In this document: positions 35,999 to 43,195 of the stretch, in pieces
Layout: the number at the start of each line of letters is the position of its first letter
Numbering within the stretch: the first letter of the stretch is position 1
Source of the DNA: Panacibacter microcysteis
GTDB lineage: Bacteria > Bacteroidota > Bacteroidia > Chitinophagales > Chitinophagaceae
Length of the DNA: 64,000 nucleotides
NCBI RefSeq assembly: GCF_015831355.1
Contig: NZ_JADWYR010000001.1
Span: 2,418,001 to 2,482,000 of the forward strand
Reading direction: 5' to 3'
Program-made: the position numbers and the translations under genes
Notes under the pieces: model-generated
Told to the model about the DNA's origin: nothing
Databases searched by the model: none
The model's input: the letters and a program-made list of their open reading frames with translations, nothing else

Positions 35999-37489
35999 AT
36001 GAATGTAAAGTCGATTTTAGCCCGTCCGTTTGCCAGGCACATATATAACAAGATCACCAGGGGAATGGAAACTGCGGTGGCAGACCAGCAGGATATTTTC
36101 AAAAGCCTGATCAAAACTGCCCGTAACACTGTTTTTGGTAAGGATCATGGATTTGATAATATCTCGTCTTACGACGACTTCAGGAAAATGGTGCCCATCC
36201 GGGATTACGAAGAGATTAAGCCATATATTGAGAAAATTAAAGAAGGAAAGCAACACGTACTCTGGAAAGGCAAACCTATATACCTGGCTAAAACAAGTGG
36301 TACAACAAGCGGCGTGAAATACATTCCTATTACCAACGAGTCGATACCAAATCATATCAACACTGCCAGGAATGCCCTTTTATGCTATATGATGCATTCG
36401 GGCAACGTTGAATTTGCGAGTGGTAAGCTTATCTTTCTGAGTGGCTCGCCTGTGCTGGACAGGATAGCAGGTATACCAACCGGGCGGCTGAGCGGTATTG
36501 TAAATCACCATGTGCCGCGCTACCTGCGCAGTAACCAGCTGCCATCTTACGAGACCAACTGTATAGAAGACTGGGAAACAAAGCTGGATGCGATCATTAA
36601 TGAAACGATCGACCAAAATATGACGCTGATAAGCGGTATTCCACCGTGGATGCAGATGTATTTTGACAAGCTGGTGGAAAGATCTGGGAAGAAGGTTGGC
36701 GACCTGTTTCCGAATTTTCGTGTAATGGTACAGGGTGGAGTAAATTTTGAGCCATATAAAGCCAAATTATATGAAAGCATAGGCCGCAAAGTAGATTGTG
36801 TTGAACTTTACCCCGCAAGCGAAGGTTTTTTTGCATTCCAGGACAATTACCGCGAACAGGGCTTGTTGCTCAATACCAATTCAGGCATATTTTTCGAATT
36901 TGTGCCGGCCGGCGAAATATTTAATGAAAACCCAACAAGGTTAAGCCTAGCAGAAGTAAAAGAGGGCGAAAACTATGCACTTATTGTAAGCAGTAATGCC
37001 GGTATGTGGGCTTATAACATTGGTGATACTGTAAAATTTATTTCTACCAAACCATACCGGCTTGTGGTAAGCGGCAGGACCAAACATTATATATCAGCTT
37101 TTGGCGAACACGTAATAGGCGAAGAAGTGGAACATGCGCTGATGAAAGCTGCAGAAGAGGAAAATGTAAAGATCATTGAATTTACCGTTGCACCCATGGT
37201 AGAGCAGGGTAAAGGGAAAAGCTTTCACGAATGGTTTATAGAATTCGAAAACAGGCCCGAAGACCTTGGGCGTTTTTTAGAAAAGGTCGATGATAACCTG
37301 CGTGCAAAAAATGTTTACTACGACGATCTTATTACAGGCAACATCCTTCAGAAACTAAAAATTACACCAGTCAGGAAAAACGGGTTTATTGATTATATGA
37401 AATCGATCGGTAAACTTGGCGGGCAAAATAAATTACCGCGCCTGAGCAATGACAGAAAAATTGCGGAGGCCTTACAGGAGTATTTGTAA
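35999..37489 (+). CDS. GH3-family acyl-adenylate/amide synthetase-like protein
   Basis: A 496-residue member of the GH3 family, named from plant auxin-amido synthetases. The ATP-binding P-loop-like TSGTTSGVKYIPI is at about residues 101-113; FLSGSPV, YPASEGFFAFQ and YNIGDTVKFIS are other family segments. The C-terminal domain has SGRTKHYISAFGEHVIGEEVE. Such enzymes form acyl-AMP and pass the acyl group to an amine; bacterial substrates are largely unknown. It is cytoplasmic and alone between a repeat element and the DUF1080 gene. Confidence 0.9.
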   Translation: MNVKSILARPFARHIYNKITRGMETAVADQQDIFKSLIKTARNTVFGKDHGFDNISSYDDFRKMVPIRDYEEIKPYIEKIKEGKQHVLWKGKPIYLAKTSGTTSGVKYIPITNESIPNHINTARNALLCYMMHSGNVEFASGKLIFLSGSPVLDRIAGIPTGRLSGIVNHHVPRYLRSNQLPSYETNCIEDWETKLDAIINETIDQNMTLISGIPPWMQMYFDKLVERSGKKVGDLFPNFRVMVQGGVNFEPYKAKLYESIGRKVDCVELYPASEGFFAFQDNYREQGLLLNTNSGIFFEFVPAGEIFNENPTRLSLAEVKEGENYALIVSSNAGMWAYNIGDTVKFISTKPYRLVVSGRTKHYISAFGEHVIGEEVEHALMKAAEEENVKIIEFTVAPMVEQGKGKSFHEWFIEFENRPEDLGRFLEKVDDNLRAKNVYYDDLITGNILQKLKITPVRKNGFIDYMKSIGKLGGQNKLPRLSNDRKIAEALQEYL

Positions 37490-37498
37490 TGGCACAAT

Positions 37499-37530
37499 CG
37501 CATCGCCTGTTAGTGCATCTGCTGCGTGGT
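37499..37530 (+). repeat. Possible degenerate remnant of the dispersed element
   Basis: GCATCGCCTGTTAGTGC follows the GH3-gene stop by about 10 bp. It matches GGCATCGCCTGTTG but then diverges. It may be a decayed copy with the same polarity as the gene. Confidence 0.4.
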
Positions 37531-37594
37531 ATTTGATAATATTCAACAAGTTTGATACCCTCAAATGCTTTACCTTTCTCAAAATTATTTTACT

Positions 37595-38191
37595 ATGAAA
37601 AAATTGCTCGCTGTATGTCTGTTGTTTTCGCTTGCAGTGGTTGTTAAGGCACAGAAAAAAGTTTCCCTCTTTAATGGTAAAGATTTAACGGGCTGGAACA
37701 TACATGGAACTGAAAAATGGTACGTTGAGAACGGAGAAATGATTTGTGAAAGTGGACCTGATAAGGGATATGGTTATTTATCTACCGCTAAAAATTATAA
37801 GAATTTTGTTCTTACATTAAAGTTTAAGCAGGAAGCAAACGGTAACAGCGGGGTATTCTTCCGCTCTTCTATTGAAGGTACAAAGATCAGCGGGTGGCAG
37901 GCAGAAGTAGCACCGCTCAACCAGCACACCGGCGGTATCTACGAATCATATGGACGTGGCTGGCTTATTCAGCCAAAAGCTGAAGATGAAAAATATTTGA
38001 AGGAAGGCGAGTGGAACGAATACAAACTGGAAGTAAAAGGCGATGAAGTAACCACATGGTTAAATGGTCATAAAATGGTCTATTTGAAAGATGCCAAAAT
38101 TGGAGAAGGCAATGGTTTTATTGCATTGCAGATACATGATGGAGGCGGTATAAAAGTGCGTTGGAAAGATATTAAGATAGAGGAGTTGTAG
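37595..38191 (+). CDS. Secreted DUF1080 (3-keto-disaccharide hydrolase-like) protein
   Basis: A 198-residue protein with signal peptide MKKLLAVCLLFSLAVVVKAQ from the ATG at 37595. The mature part is one PF06439 jelly-roll domain: VSLFNGKDLTGWNIHG, NSGVFFRSSIEG, WQAEVAP, GGIYESYGRGWL, GEWNEYKLEV and WLNGHKMVYL. Family members hydrolyse 3-keto-glycosides or bind sugars; the substrate here is unknown. A terminator follows. Confidence 0.9.
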   Translation: MKKLLAVCLLFSLAVVVKAQKKVSLFNGKDLTGWNIHGTEKWYVENGEMICESGPDKGYGYLSTAKNYKNFVLTLKFKQEANGNSGVFFRSSIEGTKISGWQAEVAPLNQHTGGIYESYGRGWLIQPKAEDEKYLKEGEWNEYKLEVKGDEVTTWLNGHKMVYLKDAKIGEGNGFIALQIHDGGGIKVRWKDIKIEEL

Positions 38192-38211
38192 AACGATTAA
38201 TGATACTAACT

Positions 38212-38247
38212 AAAAGCCATATGTAAACCATGCATGTGGCTTTTTTT
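38212..38247 (+). terminator. Terminator after the DUF1080 gene
   Basis: A 12-bp stem with one G-T pair (38212-38223 with 38233-38244) is followed by seven T at 38241-38247. Confidence 0.85.
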
Positions 38248-38279
38248 GTAACTTAAACCATAAATATAAATAACGGCTT

Positions 38280-39410
38280 ATGACAAACTTTGCAAGACGG
38301 AAATGGTTGAAACATTCATCGCTGGCAGCTTTGGGTCTTGGTTTCTCGCTTCGCTCTATAGCAGGCGAAGATTATATGCCATATAATTTTGAGCCGCAGA
38401 CGGGCCTTGTCATTCTTGGTGCAAACGAAAATCCATATGGCATTAGTGAAAAGGCAAAAGAAGCAATCAAAGAAATAATGCCCTACGCTAACCGCTACTC
38501 CGGCAATGTTCCATTAATACAAACATTTAAAAAAGAGCTGGCTGATTTTTACCATGTAACACCGGAGCAAACCATCATAATGCCCGGTTCTGGCGAAGGC
38601 CTGCGTTTGCTGGCAAGACAATACAGTAACGGAAATCTTGTAACAGCCACACCCACCTTTGGCATTTTGCCAACTACTGCCAGGAAGCTGGGCATGGAAG
38701 TAATTGAAGTACCGTTAACCGCAGGTAAAGTACACGATCTCGAGGCCATGCAAAAGGCTGTTACAGCCAAGACTTCACTGGTTTACATTTGCAACCCCGC
38801 CAATCCAACGGCCACGGTATTAAAGCCTGATGCCTTGAAGAACTTCTGCATAGAAGCTTCCGGGAAAGCAATGGTATTAATTGATGAAGCCTACATAGAT
38901 TTTCCTGATGCGCCGTATAACGAGTCAATGCTGGGCCTTATAGAAGATCATCCCAACATCATTGTGATGGGTACGTTCTCTAAAATTCATGGTATGGCAG
39001 GTTTGCGTATAGGGTATGTATTTGCGCATGCAGATACCATCAAAAAATTGCAGGCAGGCTATTTTGATAATCCGCAGTATAGCGTGAGTAACCTTGCTCA
39101 ATATGCCGCCATGGCAAGTTTAAAAGATGCGGCACACCGCACCATGACCAGAGAGAAAAATGCTGCAGCAAGACAATATACTTACGATGCGCTGGTGCAA
39201 ATGAAATTTCATTGCATTCCATCTTATACCAACTTTATGTTCTTCAATCTTGGTAACTACAAGGGAGACTTTGCGGCAGATATGTTGCAGCGCAATATAC
39301 TGGTGCGCTCCAATGATTACCCTGATGGCAAATGGGCCAGGGTTAGCTTTGGCAACATGGACGATATGAAACAGTTTATTGCAGTTATGAAAACCATGTT
39401 CCCGGCGTAA
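38280..39410 (+). CDS. Tat-exported HisC-like PLP aminotransferase
   Basis: A 376-residue class I/II aminotransferase close to histidinol-phosphate aminotransferase. PLP-site residues are all present: ANENPYG, GSGEG, Asn in CNPANPT, Asp202 and Tyr205 in IDEAYIDF, and the Schiff-base Lys235 in GTFSKIHGMAGLRIGY. Unusually it begins MTNFARRKWLKHSSLAALGLG, a twin-arginine signal (Arg6-Arg7, Trp at the usual Phe position, Leu, Lys) plus hydrophobic stretch. Tat export would carry the folded, cofactor-loaded enzyme to the periplasm. The ATG at 38280 lies 33 bp after a terminator. A role in histidine synthesis is unlikely if exported; the substrate is unknown. Confidence 0.88.
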   Translation: MTNFARRKWLKHSSLAALGLGFSLRSIAGEDYMPYNFEPQTGLVILGANENPYGISEKAKEAIKEIMPYANRYSGNVPLIQTFKKELADFYHVTPEQTIIMPGSGEGLRLLARQYSNGNLVTATPTFGILPTTARKLGMEVIEVPLTAGKVHDLEAMQKAVTAKTSLVYICNPANPTATVLKPDALKNFCIEASGKAMVLIDEAYIDFPDAPYNESMLGLIEDHPNIIVMGTFSKIHGMAGLRIGYVFAHADTIKKLQAGYFDNPQYSVSNLAQYAAMASLKDAAHRTMTREKNAAARQYTYDALVQMKFHCIPSYTNFMFFNLGNYKGDFAADMLQRNILVRSNDYPDGKWARVSFGNMDDMKQFIAVMKTMFPA

Positions 39411-39483
39411 CAGCTGCCATAACATTTACAGCACAGGAGTGCGACGCAACAGGTGATGCCATAAAATACTGCTGCCGGTAACA
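39411..39483 (-). repeat. Dispersed palindromic element, class A core
   Basis: On the minus strand: TTACCGGCAGCAGTATTTTA, then GGCATCACCTGTTGCGTCGC and ACTCCTGTGCTGTA (core 39431-39460). It is one of the few copies oriented against the gene it follows. Confidence 0.85.
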
Positions 39484-39484
39484 C

Positions 39485-39522
39485 AAAAAAATCCCGCTAT
39501 TTATTGTAGCGGGATTTTTTTT
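39485..39522. terminator. Strong bidirectional terminator between two repeat copies
   Basis: A 15-bp near-perfect stem (39485-39499 with 39507-39521) with A and T tracts on both sides. It separates convergent genes and is itself flanked by repeat copies pointing outward. Confidence 0.92.
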
Positions 39523-39620
39523 ATGAACCAGTCTGTTGAATTGCTATTGAGCTTTCGTTGCGTCGCACTCTTCAACTGCAGGAAGTAGTGGAGCAATGCG
39601 AAGATTACAGCGAAGTATGT
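39523..39620 (+). repeat. Dispersed palindromic element, class A core
   Basis: TTTATGAACCAGTCTGTTGA, then core GTTGCGTCGCACTCTTCAAC at 39557-39576, then GCGAAGATTACAGCGAAG as in other copies. The interior part reaches the stop codon of the convergent membrane-protein gene. Confidence 0.85.
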
Positions 39621-40099
39621 TGCGCTGCTGCCGGCGAAACAATCATTGATGTTTCAGCAGGTGTCATACCCGGTAACAGTGGCCTTGGTCTTCCAATGCC
39701 ATCTCTGAACGGCCATGGAACAACTGCAAGAATAAGGATCAACGCAAGCACAAAAAACATATTTGCTTTTTTGGTGTTGCCCCGTTTAAGACCCACGTGA
39801 CCAATTGTAATAAAGATGATGGCGACGATCATTCCTGTAATGTGCTCTACTGCCCAGAAACGGTATTCCGGTGTTTTCATTACTTCACCCATGCCATAGC
39901 GCTCGATGTATGCATAACCACTGCCGCCGGCAAAATATTGGTATAAGCCGATCAGCAACGTGGTGTGTGCTGCAATTAATAACCATTTGCTAAAAGTTGC
40001 TTTGCCTGTGCCTGTTGCAATCTTGATGATATTTACTACCAGCAGTATCAATATAACCCAGCGCAGTACATTATGAAGGTGTAATAATCCTGTATACAT
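39605..40099 (-). CDS. Four-helix integral membrane protein (cytochrome b561-like fold?), unknown function
   Basis: A 164-residue protein with four hydrophobic segments. Histidines lie within or next to them (LLHLHNVLRW, LIAAHTTLLIG, AVEHITGMIV, TIGHVGLKR), which could ligate haem, but I cannot confirm this. Similar small proteins are common in Bacteroidota. The C-terminal tail after PWPFRDGIGRPRP is low in hydrophobicity, and its stop codon lies in the interior of a repeat element, so the last residues may derive from the insertion. Confidence 0.8.
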   Translation of the reverse strand: MYTGLLHLHNVLRWVILILLVVNIIKIATGTGKATFSKWLLIAAHTTLLIGLYQYFAGGSGYAYIERYGMGEVMKTPEYRFWAVEHITGMIVAIIFITIGHVGLKRGNTKKANMFFVLALILILAVVPWPFRDGIGRPRPLLPGMTPAETSMIVSPAAAQHTSL

Positions 40100-40179
40100 G
40101 ATGCTTGTGTTTTGGCAAATCTAAACCTGCCACCCCAAATAAAAAATTCTAAAGCATTATTATGGTGTAAACATTATCG

Positions 40180-41265
40180 TTATTCCACCCAATCTGCAAC
40201 GAAAAGATTGGTGTCTCTTGTGCCACCGTTGTTGCGGTTAGAAGCAAAAATGATTTTTTTCCCATCAGGGCTAAACATAGGGAATGCGTCAAAACCCTTG
40301 TCGCGACTTATTTTTTCCAGCCCGGAGCCATCAAAATTTATAAGGTACATGTTGAAAGGAAAACCTCTTTTATATTCATGATTGCTGCAAAAGATAATGC
40401 GTTTGCTGTCTGGCGTAAAATTAGGTGCCCAGTTTGCCTGGCCAAGTTGAGTAACCTGCTTTACACCTGTGCCATCTGCATTTGCAACAAATACTTCCAT
40501 TTTTGTTGGTGCCACCATGCCTTGTGCAAGGAGCTCTTTGTACTCTTTAATTTCTTCTCCGGTCTTTGGCCTGCTTGCACGCCATACAATTTTTTTACCA
40601 TCGGAACTAAACCATGCACCGCCATCATAACCCAGTTCAGTGGTTAGTTGTTTTACTTTATAGGTCTCCAGGTCCATGGTGTACAGGTCTAGATCACCAT
40701 TACGTATAGATGTAAAAAGCATGGTCTTACCATCCGGAGAAAGCGTTGCCTCTGCATCGTAGCCGGGTTCCGTGGTTAGCTGCTTCACAATTTTACCATC
40801 TGTGGTAGCAAGAAAAATATCGTACGATTCATATACCGGCCATATATACCGGTTGCCAAACTTAGCGCGGTCGGGTGGGGGTGGGCATGTATCTGCACCC
40901 TTATGAGTGGAGGCATAAACAACATGTTTGCCATCGGGCAGAAAATAACCGCAGGTTGTGCGGCCTTTACCGCTGCTTACCATTTTGTAGGTAAACTTTT
41001 CACCCATGGCAGGTAATGCACCGGTAAACATCTGGTCGCATAGTACGCCTTCTTTTGCATTGGTTCGCTGAAAAATAATTTGCTTACCATCGTAACTCCA
41101 GTATGCTTCTGCGTTATCACCGCCAAAAGTCAGTTGCTGTATGTTTTTAAAATGCTTTTCATCCGTGTAGTGCAGTGTGTCTGAAACGACCTGGGCACCC
41201 GAAGAAGCGGCAATCGTATTAAGTACACAAAAAAGCGCAATAGCTTTTTGGCAGTAGAACGTCAT
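40180..41265 (-). CDS. TolB-like beta-propeller protein, exported
   Basis: A 361-residue protein with a signal peptide from the ATG at 41265 (MTFYCQKAIALFCVLNTIAA). It contains at least five WD40-like PD40 blades: YWSYDGKQIIFQRT, ATLSPDGKTMLFTS, AWFSSDGKKIVWRA, PNFTPDSKRIIFCS and PMFSPDGKKIIFAS. Propellers of this type bind proteins or act in periplasmic complexes. Divergent from the TPR lipoprotein gene across an 88-bp gap containing a -7 box for each gene. Confidence 0.88.
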   Translation of the reverse strand: MTFYCQKAIALFCVLNTIAASSGAQVVSDTLHYTDEKHFKNIQQLTFGGDNAEAYWSYDGKQIIFQRTNAKEGVLCDQMFTGALPAMGEKFTYKMVSSGKGRTTCGYFLPDGKHVVYASTHKGADTCPPPPDRAKFGNRYIWPVYESYDIFLATTDGKIVKQLTTEPGYDAEATLSPDGKTMLFTSIRNGDLDLYTMDLETYKVKQLTTELGYDGGAWFSSDGKKIVWRASRPKTGEEIKEYKELLAQGMVAPTKMEVFVANADGTGVKQVTQLGQANWAPNFTPDSKRIIFCSNHEYKRGFPFNMYLINFDGSGLEKISRDKGFDAFPMFSPDGKKIIFASNRNNGGTRDTNLFVADWVE

Positions 41266-41279
41266 ATTAAATTTTTTTG

Positions 41280-41287
41280 CAAAAATA
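41280..41287 (-). promoter_or_regulatory. -7 box TATTTTTG for the TolB-like gene
   Basis: Exact TAnnTTTG match followed by C, 14 bases before the ATG at 41265 on the minus strand. Confidence 0.5.
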
Positions 41288-41341
41288 TGGTTATGGTTAG
41301 ATGGCATTGGTCAGAAAATCGTCATAAACAGAAACTACAAT

Positions 41342-41349
41342 TATTTTTG
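41342..41349 (+). promoter_or_regulatory. -7 box TATTTTTG directly before the TPR lipoprotein gene
   Basis: Exact TAnnTTTG match followed by CAGC and the ATG at 41354, so transcription should start at or next to the start codon. Confidence 0.55.
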
Positions 41350-41353
41350 CAGC

Positions 41354-42172
41354 ATGACCAGAGTAAGCATCATCATAGTTTTAGGTATATCCTTGTTTGC
41401 GTCCTGTGCAGAAAAAGAAGATTCAGCGGGCAAACAGGATGATACAACTGCTGCCGCAGGTAAACCACTTCCACCTTACATTGTTGAATTGGAGTCCCGC
41501 GTAAAAGCCAACCCCGACAGTGCGGGACTTCGCCTGAAACTGGCTGCAGCGCTGGACAGTATTGGGGCGTATAAACCGGCGCTTGAACATATGGACAGTC
41601 TTATTATGAAAGATACCACCAATTATGGGTTGTGGTACACCAAAGGACGCATAGCTGAAGATGCAGGCGACACCATAATGGCTATGGAGAGTTATGACAA
41701 AGCGTTACGTATATATCCTTCGGCTGATGCAATGCTCGGTCTTGCCAACTTATACGCAGAGCAGAAGAATGAAAGAGCATTGCTGATTTGTACCAATGTA
41801 AAACGGCTGGCTCTTGGCCGCGATTACGATGCGCATGCAGATTTTATTGCAGGCATTTACAATGCACGCACAAACAATAAAGAGAAAGCATTGGCTTTCT
41901 TCGACAATTGCATAGCCAATGACTACACTTACATGCCCGCATACATTGAAAAAGGCCTGGTGTATTTTGATAACAAAGCATACCAGGAAGCCTTGAGCGT
42001 TTTTAAATTTGCCTCCACCATTAATGCCCTCGATGCAGATACTTACTATTGGCAGGGCCGGTGTTACGAGATGATGCAGGTAAAAGACAGCGCAGCATTG
42101 CGATTTAAACAGGCATTGAACCTGGAAAAAGGTGATGCCAAGATTACTGAGGCGCTAAAAAGGGTGGAATAA
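41354..42172 (+). CDS. TPR-repeat lipoprotein
   Basis: A 272-residue protein with a lipoprotein signal ending LFASC (lipidated Cys18). From about residue 40 it consists of TPR helices, for example LWYTKGRIAEDAGDTIMAME and AYIEKGLVYFDNKAYQEALS, ending YYWQGRCYEMMQVKDSAALR-like units. It is probably a scaffold in the periplasm or at the outer membrane. Divergent from a TolB-like propeller gene; TPR lipoproteins and TolB-like proteins often act together, but a link here is inference. Confidence 0.88.
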   Translation: MTRVSIIIVLGISLFASCAEKEDSAGKQDDTTAAAGKPLPPYIVELESRVKANPDSAGLRLKLAAALDSIGAYKPALEHMDSLIMKDTTNYGLWYTKGRIAEDAGDTIMAMESYDKALRIYPSADAMLGLANLYAEQKNERALLICTNVKRLALGRDYDAHADFIAGIYNARTNNKEKALAFFDNCIANDYTYMPAYIEKGLVYFDNKAYQEALSVFKFASTINALDADTYYWQGRCYEMMQVKDSAALRFKQALNLEKGDAKITEALKRVE

Positions 42173-42261
42173 TAACTGCAACCTTTTTACGCTGTTCCCA
42201 ACCTTGGTTACCGGCGCTTCCATCGTATCTTTTGTATCTTGTAACCTGAAATTTTATACAC

Positions 42262-42909
42262 ATGGCAATAGTAGCACCATCATTTTTGGCATCAGATTTT
42301 TTAAGATTGGAACAGGCATGTAAAATGGTTGATGAAAGTAAAGCCGGATGGTTTCACCTGGATATAATGGATGGTGTCTTTGTACCCAACATCAGTTATG
42401 GTTTGCCCGTAGTGGAGCACATCAGGAAAACAACCAGGAAGATATGTGATGTGCACCTAATGATTGTTGAGCCCGGCCGCTACGCAGAAGCATTTAAAAA
42501 AGCCGGCGCTGATGTACTGACTGTTCATATTGAGGCCTGCCCCAACCTGCACCGCAACATTCAGCAGATCAAAGAACTGGGCATGAAGGCCGGTGTAGCC
42601 GTTAACCCGCATACACCTGTGGCACTTCTCGAAGATATTCTGCAGGATGTAGATGTCGTAAACCTGATGAGTGTAAATCCAGGTTTTGGCGGCCAAAAAT
42701 TTATTCCCTACACACTACATAAAATAAAACAATTAAAGCAAATGATCACCAATCGCGGCCTTTCCACGCTCATTGAAATAGACGGAGGCGTAACAATGGA
42801 AAACGCTGCAGGTATTGTTGCCGCCGGTACAGATGTGCTGGTGGCGGGTAGTACGGTGTTCAATGCAAAAGATCCCAAAGCAATCATAGAATCGTTGTAT
42901 AACTTGTAG
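42262..42909 (+). CDS. rpe: Ribulose-phosphate 3-epimerase
   Basis: Pentose-phosphate pathway epimerase converting ribulose-5-phosphate to xylulose-5-phosphate, 215 residues, TIM barrel. Family residues: APSFLASDFLRL, HLDIMDGVFVPN, DVHLMI, VNPGFGGQKFIP and EIDGGVTMENA with the metal-binding His and Asp residues in place. A TATCTTTTG stretch about 25-35 bases upstream resembles the -7 box with one extra T. A repeat element starts about 8 bp past the stop. Confidence 0.97.
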   Translation: MAIVAPSFLASDFLRLEQACKMVDESKAGWFHLDIMDGVFVPNISYGLPVVEHIRKTTRKICDVHLMIVEPGRYAEAFKKAGADVLTVHIEACPNLHRNIQQIKELGMKAGVAVNPHTPVALLEDILQDVDVVNLMSVNPGFGGQKFIPYTLHKIKQLKQMITNRGLSTLIEIDGGVTMENAAGIVAAGTDVLVAGSTVFNAKDPKAIIESLYNL

Positions 42910-42917
42910 TGTTTTTA

Positions 42918-43170
42918 TATGAGCCCGGCAAAAGAATAAGTATGTGGCTTTTGTTGCGTCGCACTCTTGTACAGTAGATGCTATATGCAGCAAACGCGAA
43001 GATTGAAGCGTATTGATAACAGTGCCGCCATGCCACTAACCAACAAAAATTGACACAGCAGGCTGAAGCACTTAGCCTAAAACACATCGCCGCAGTTGCC
43101 ATAAAAAACGGAACGTACAAGTGAGTGACACAACAGGCGATGCCACTGGTTCCACTGGCTTGTAAACAAA
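42918..43170. repeat. Dispersed palindromic element, full paired copy (class A and class B cores)
   Basis: Left end TATATGAGCCCGGC, left core GTTGCGTCGCACTCTTGTAC at 42953-42972. Right half in reverse: core GTTGTGTCACTCACTTGTAC plus GGCATCGCCT at 43115-43144, preceded on that strand by CCAGTGGAACCAGTGG. About 250 bp, occupying nearly the whole gap between rpe and the TonB receptor gene. Confidence 0.9.
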
Positions 43171-43195
43171 AATATCTCCCTATCTTCAAACCCAA

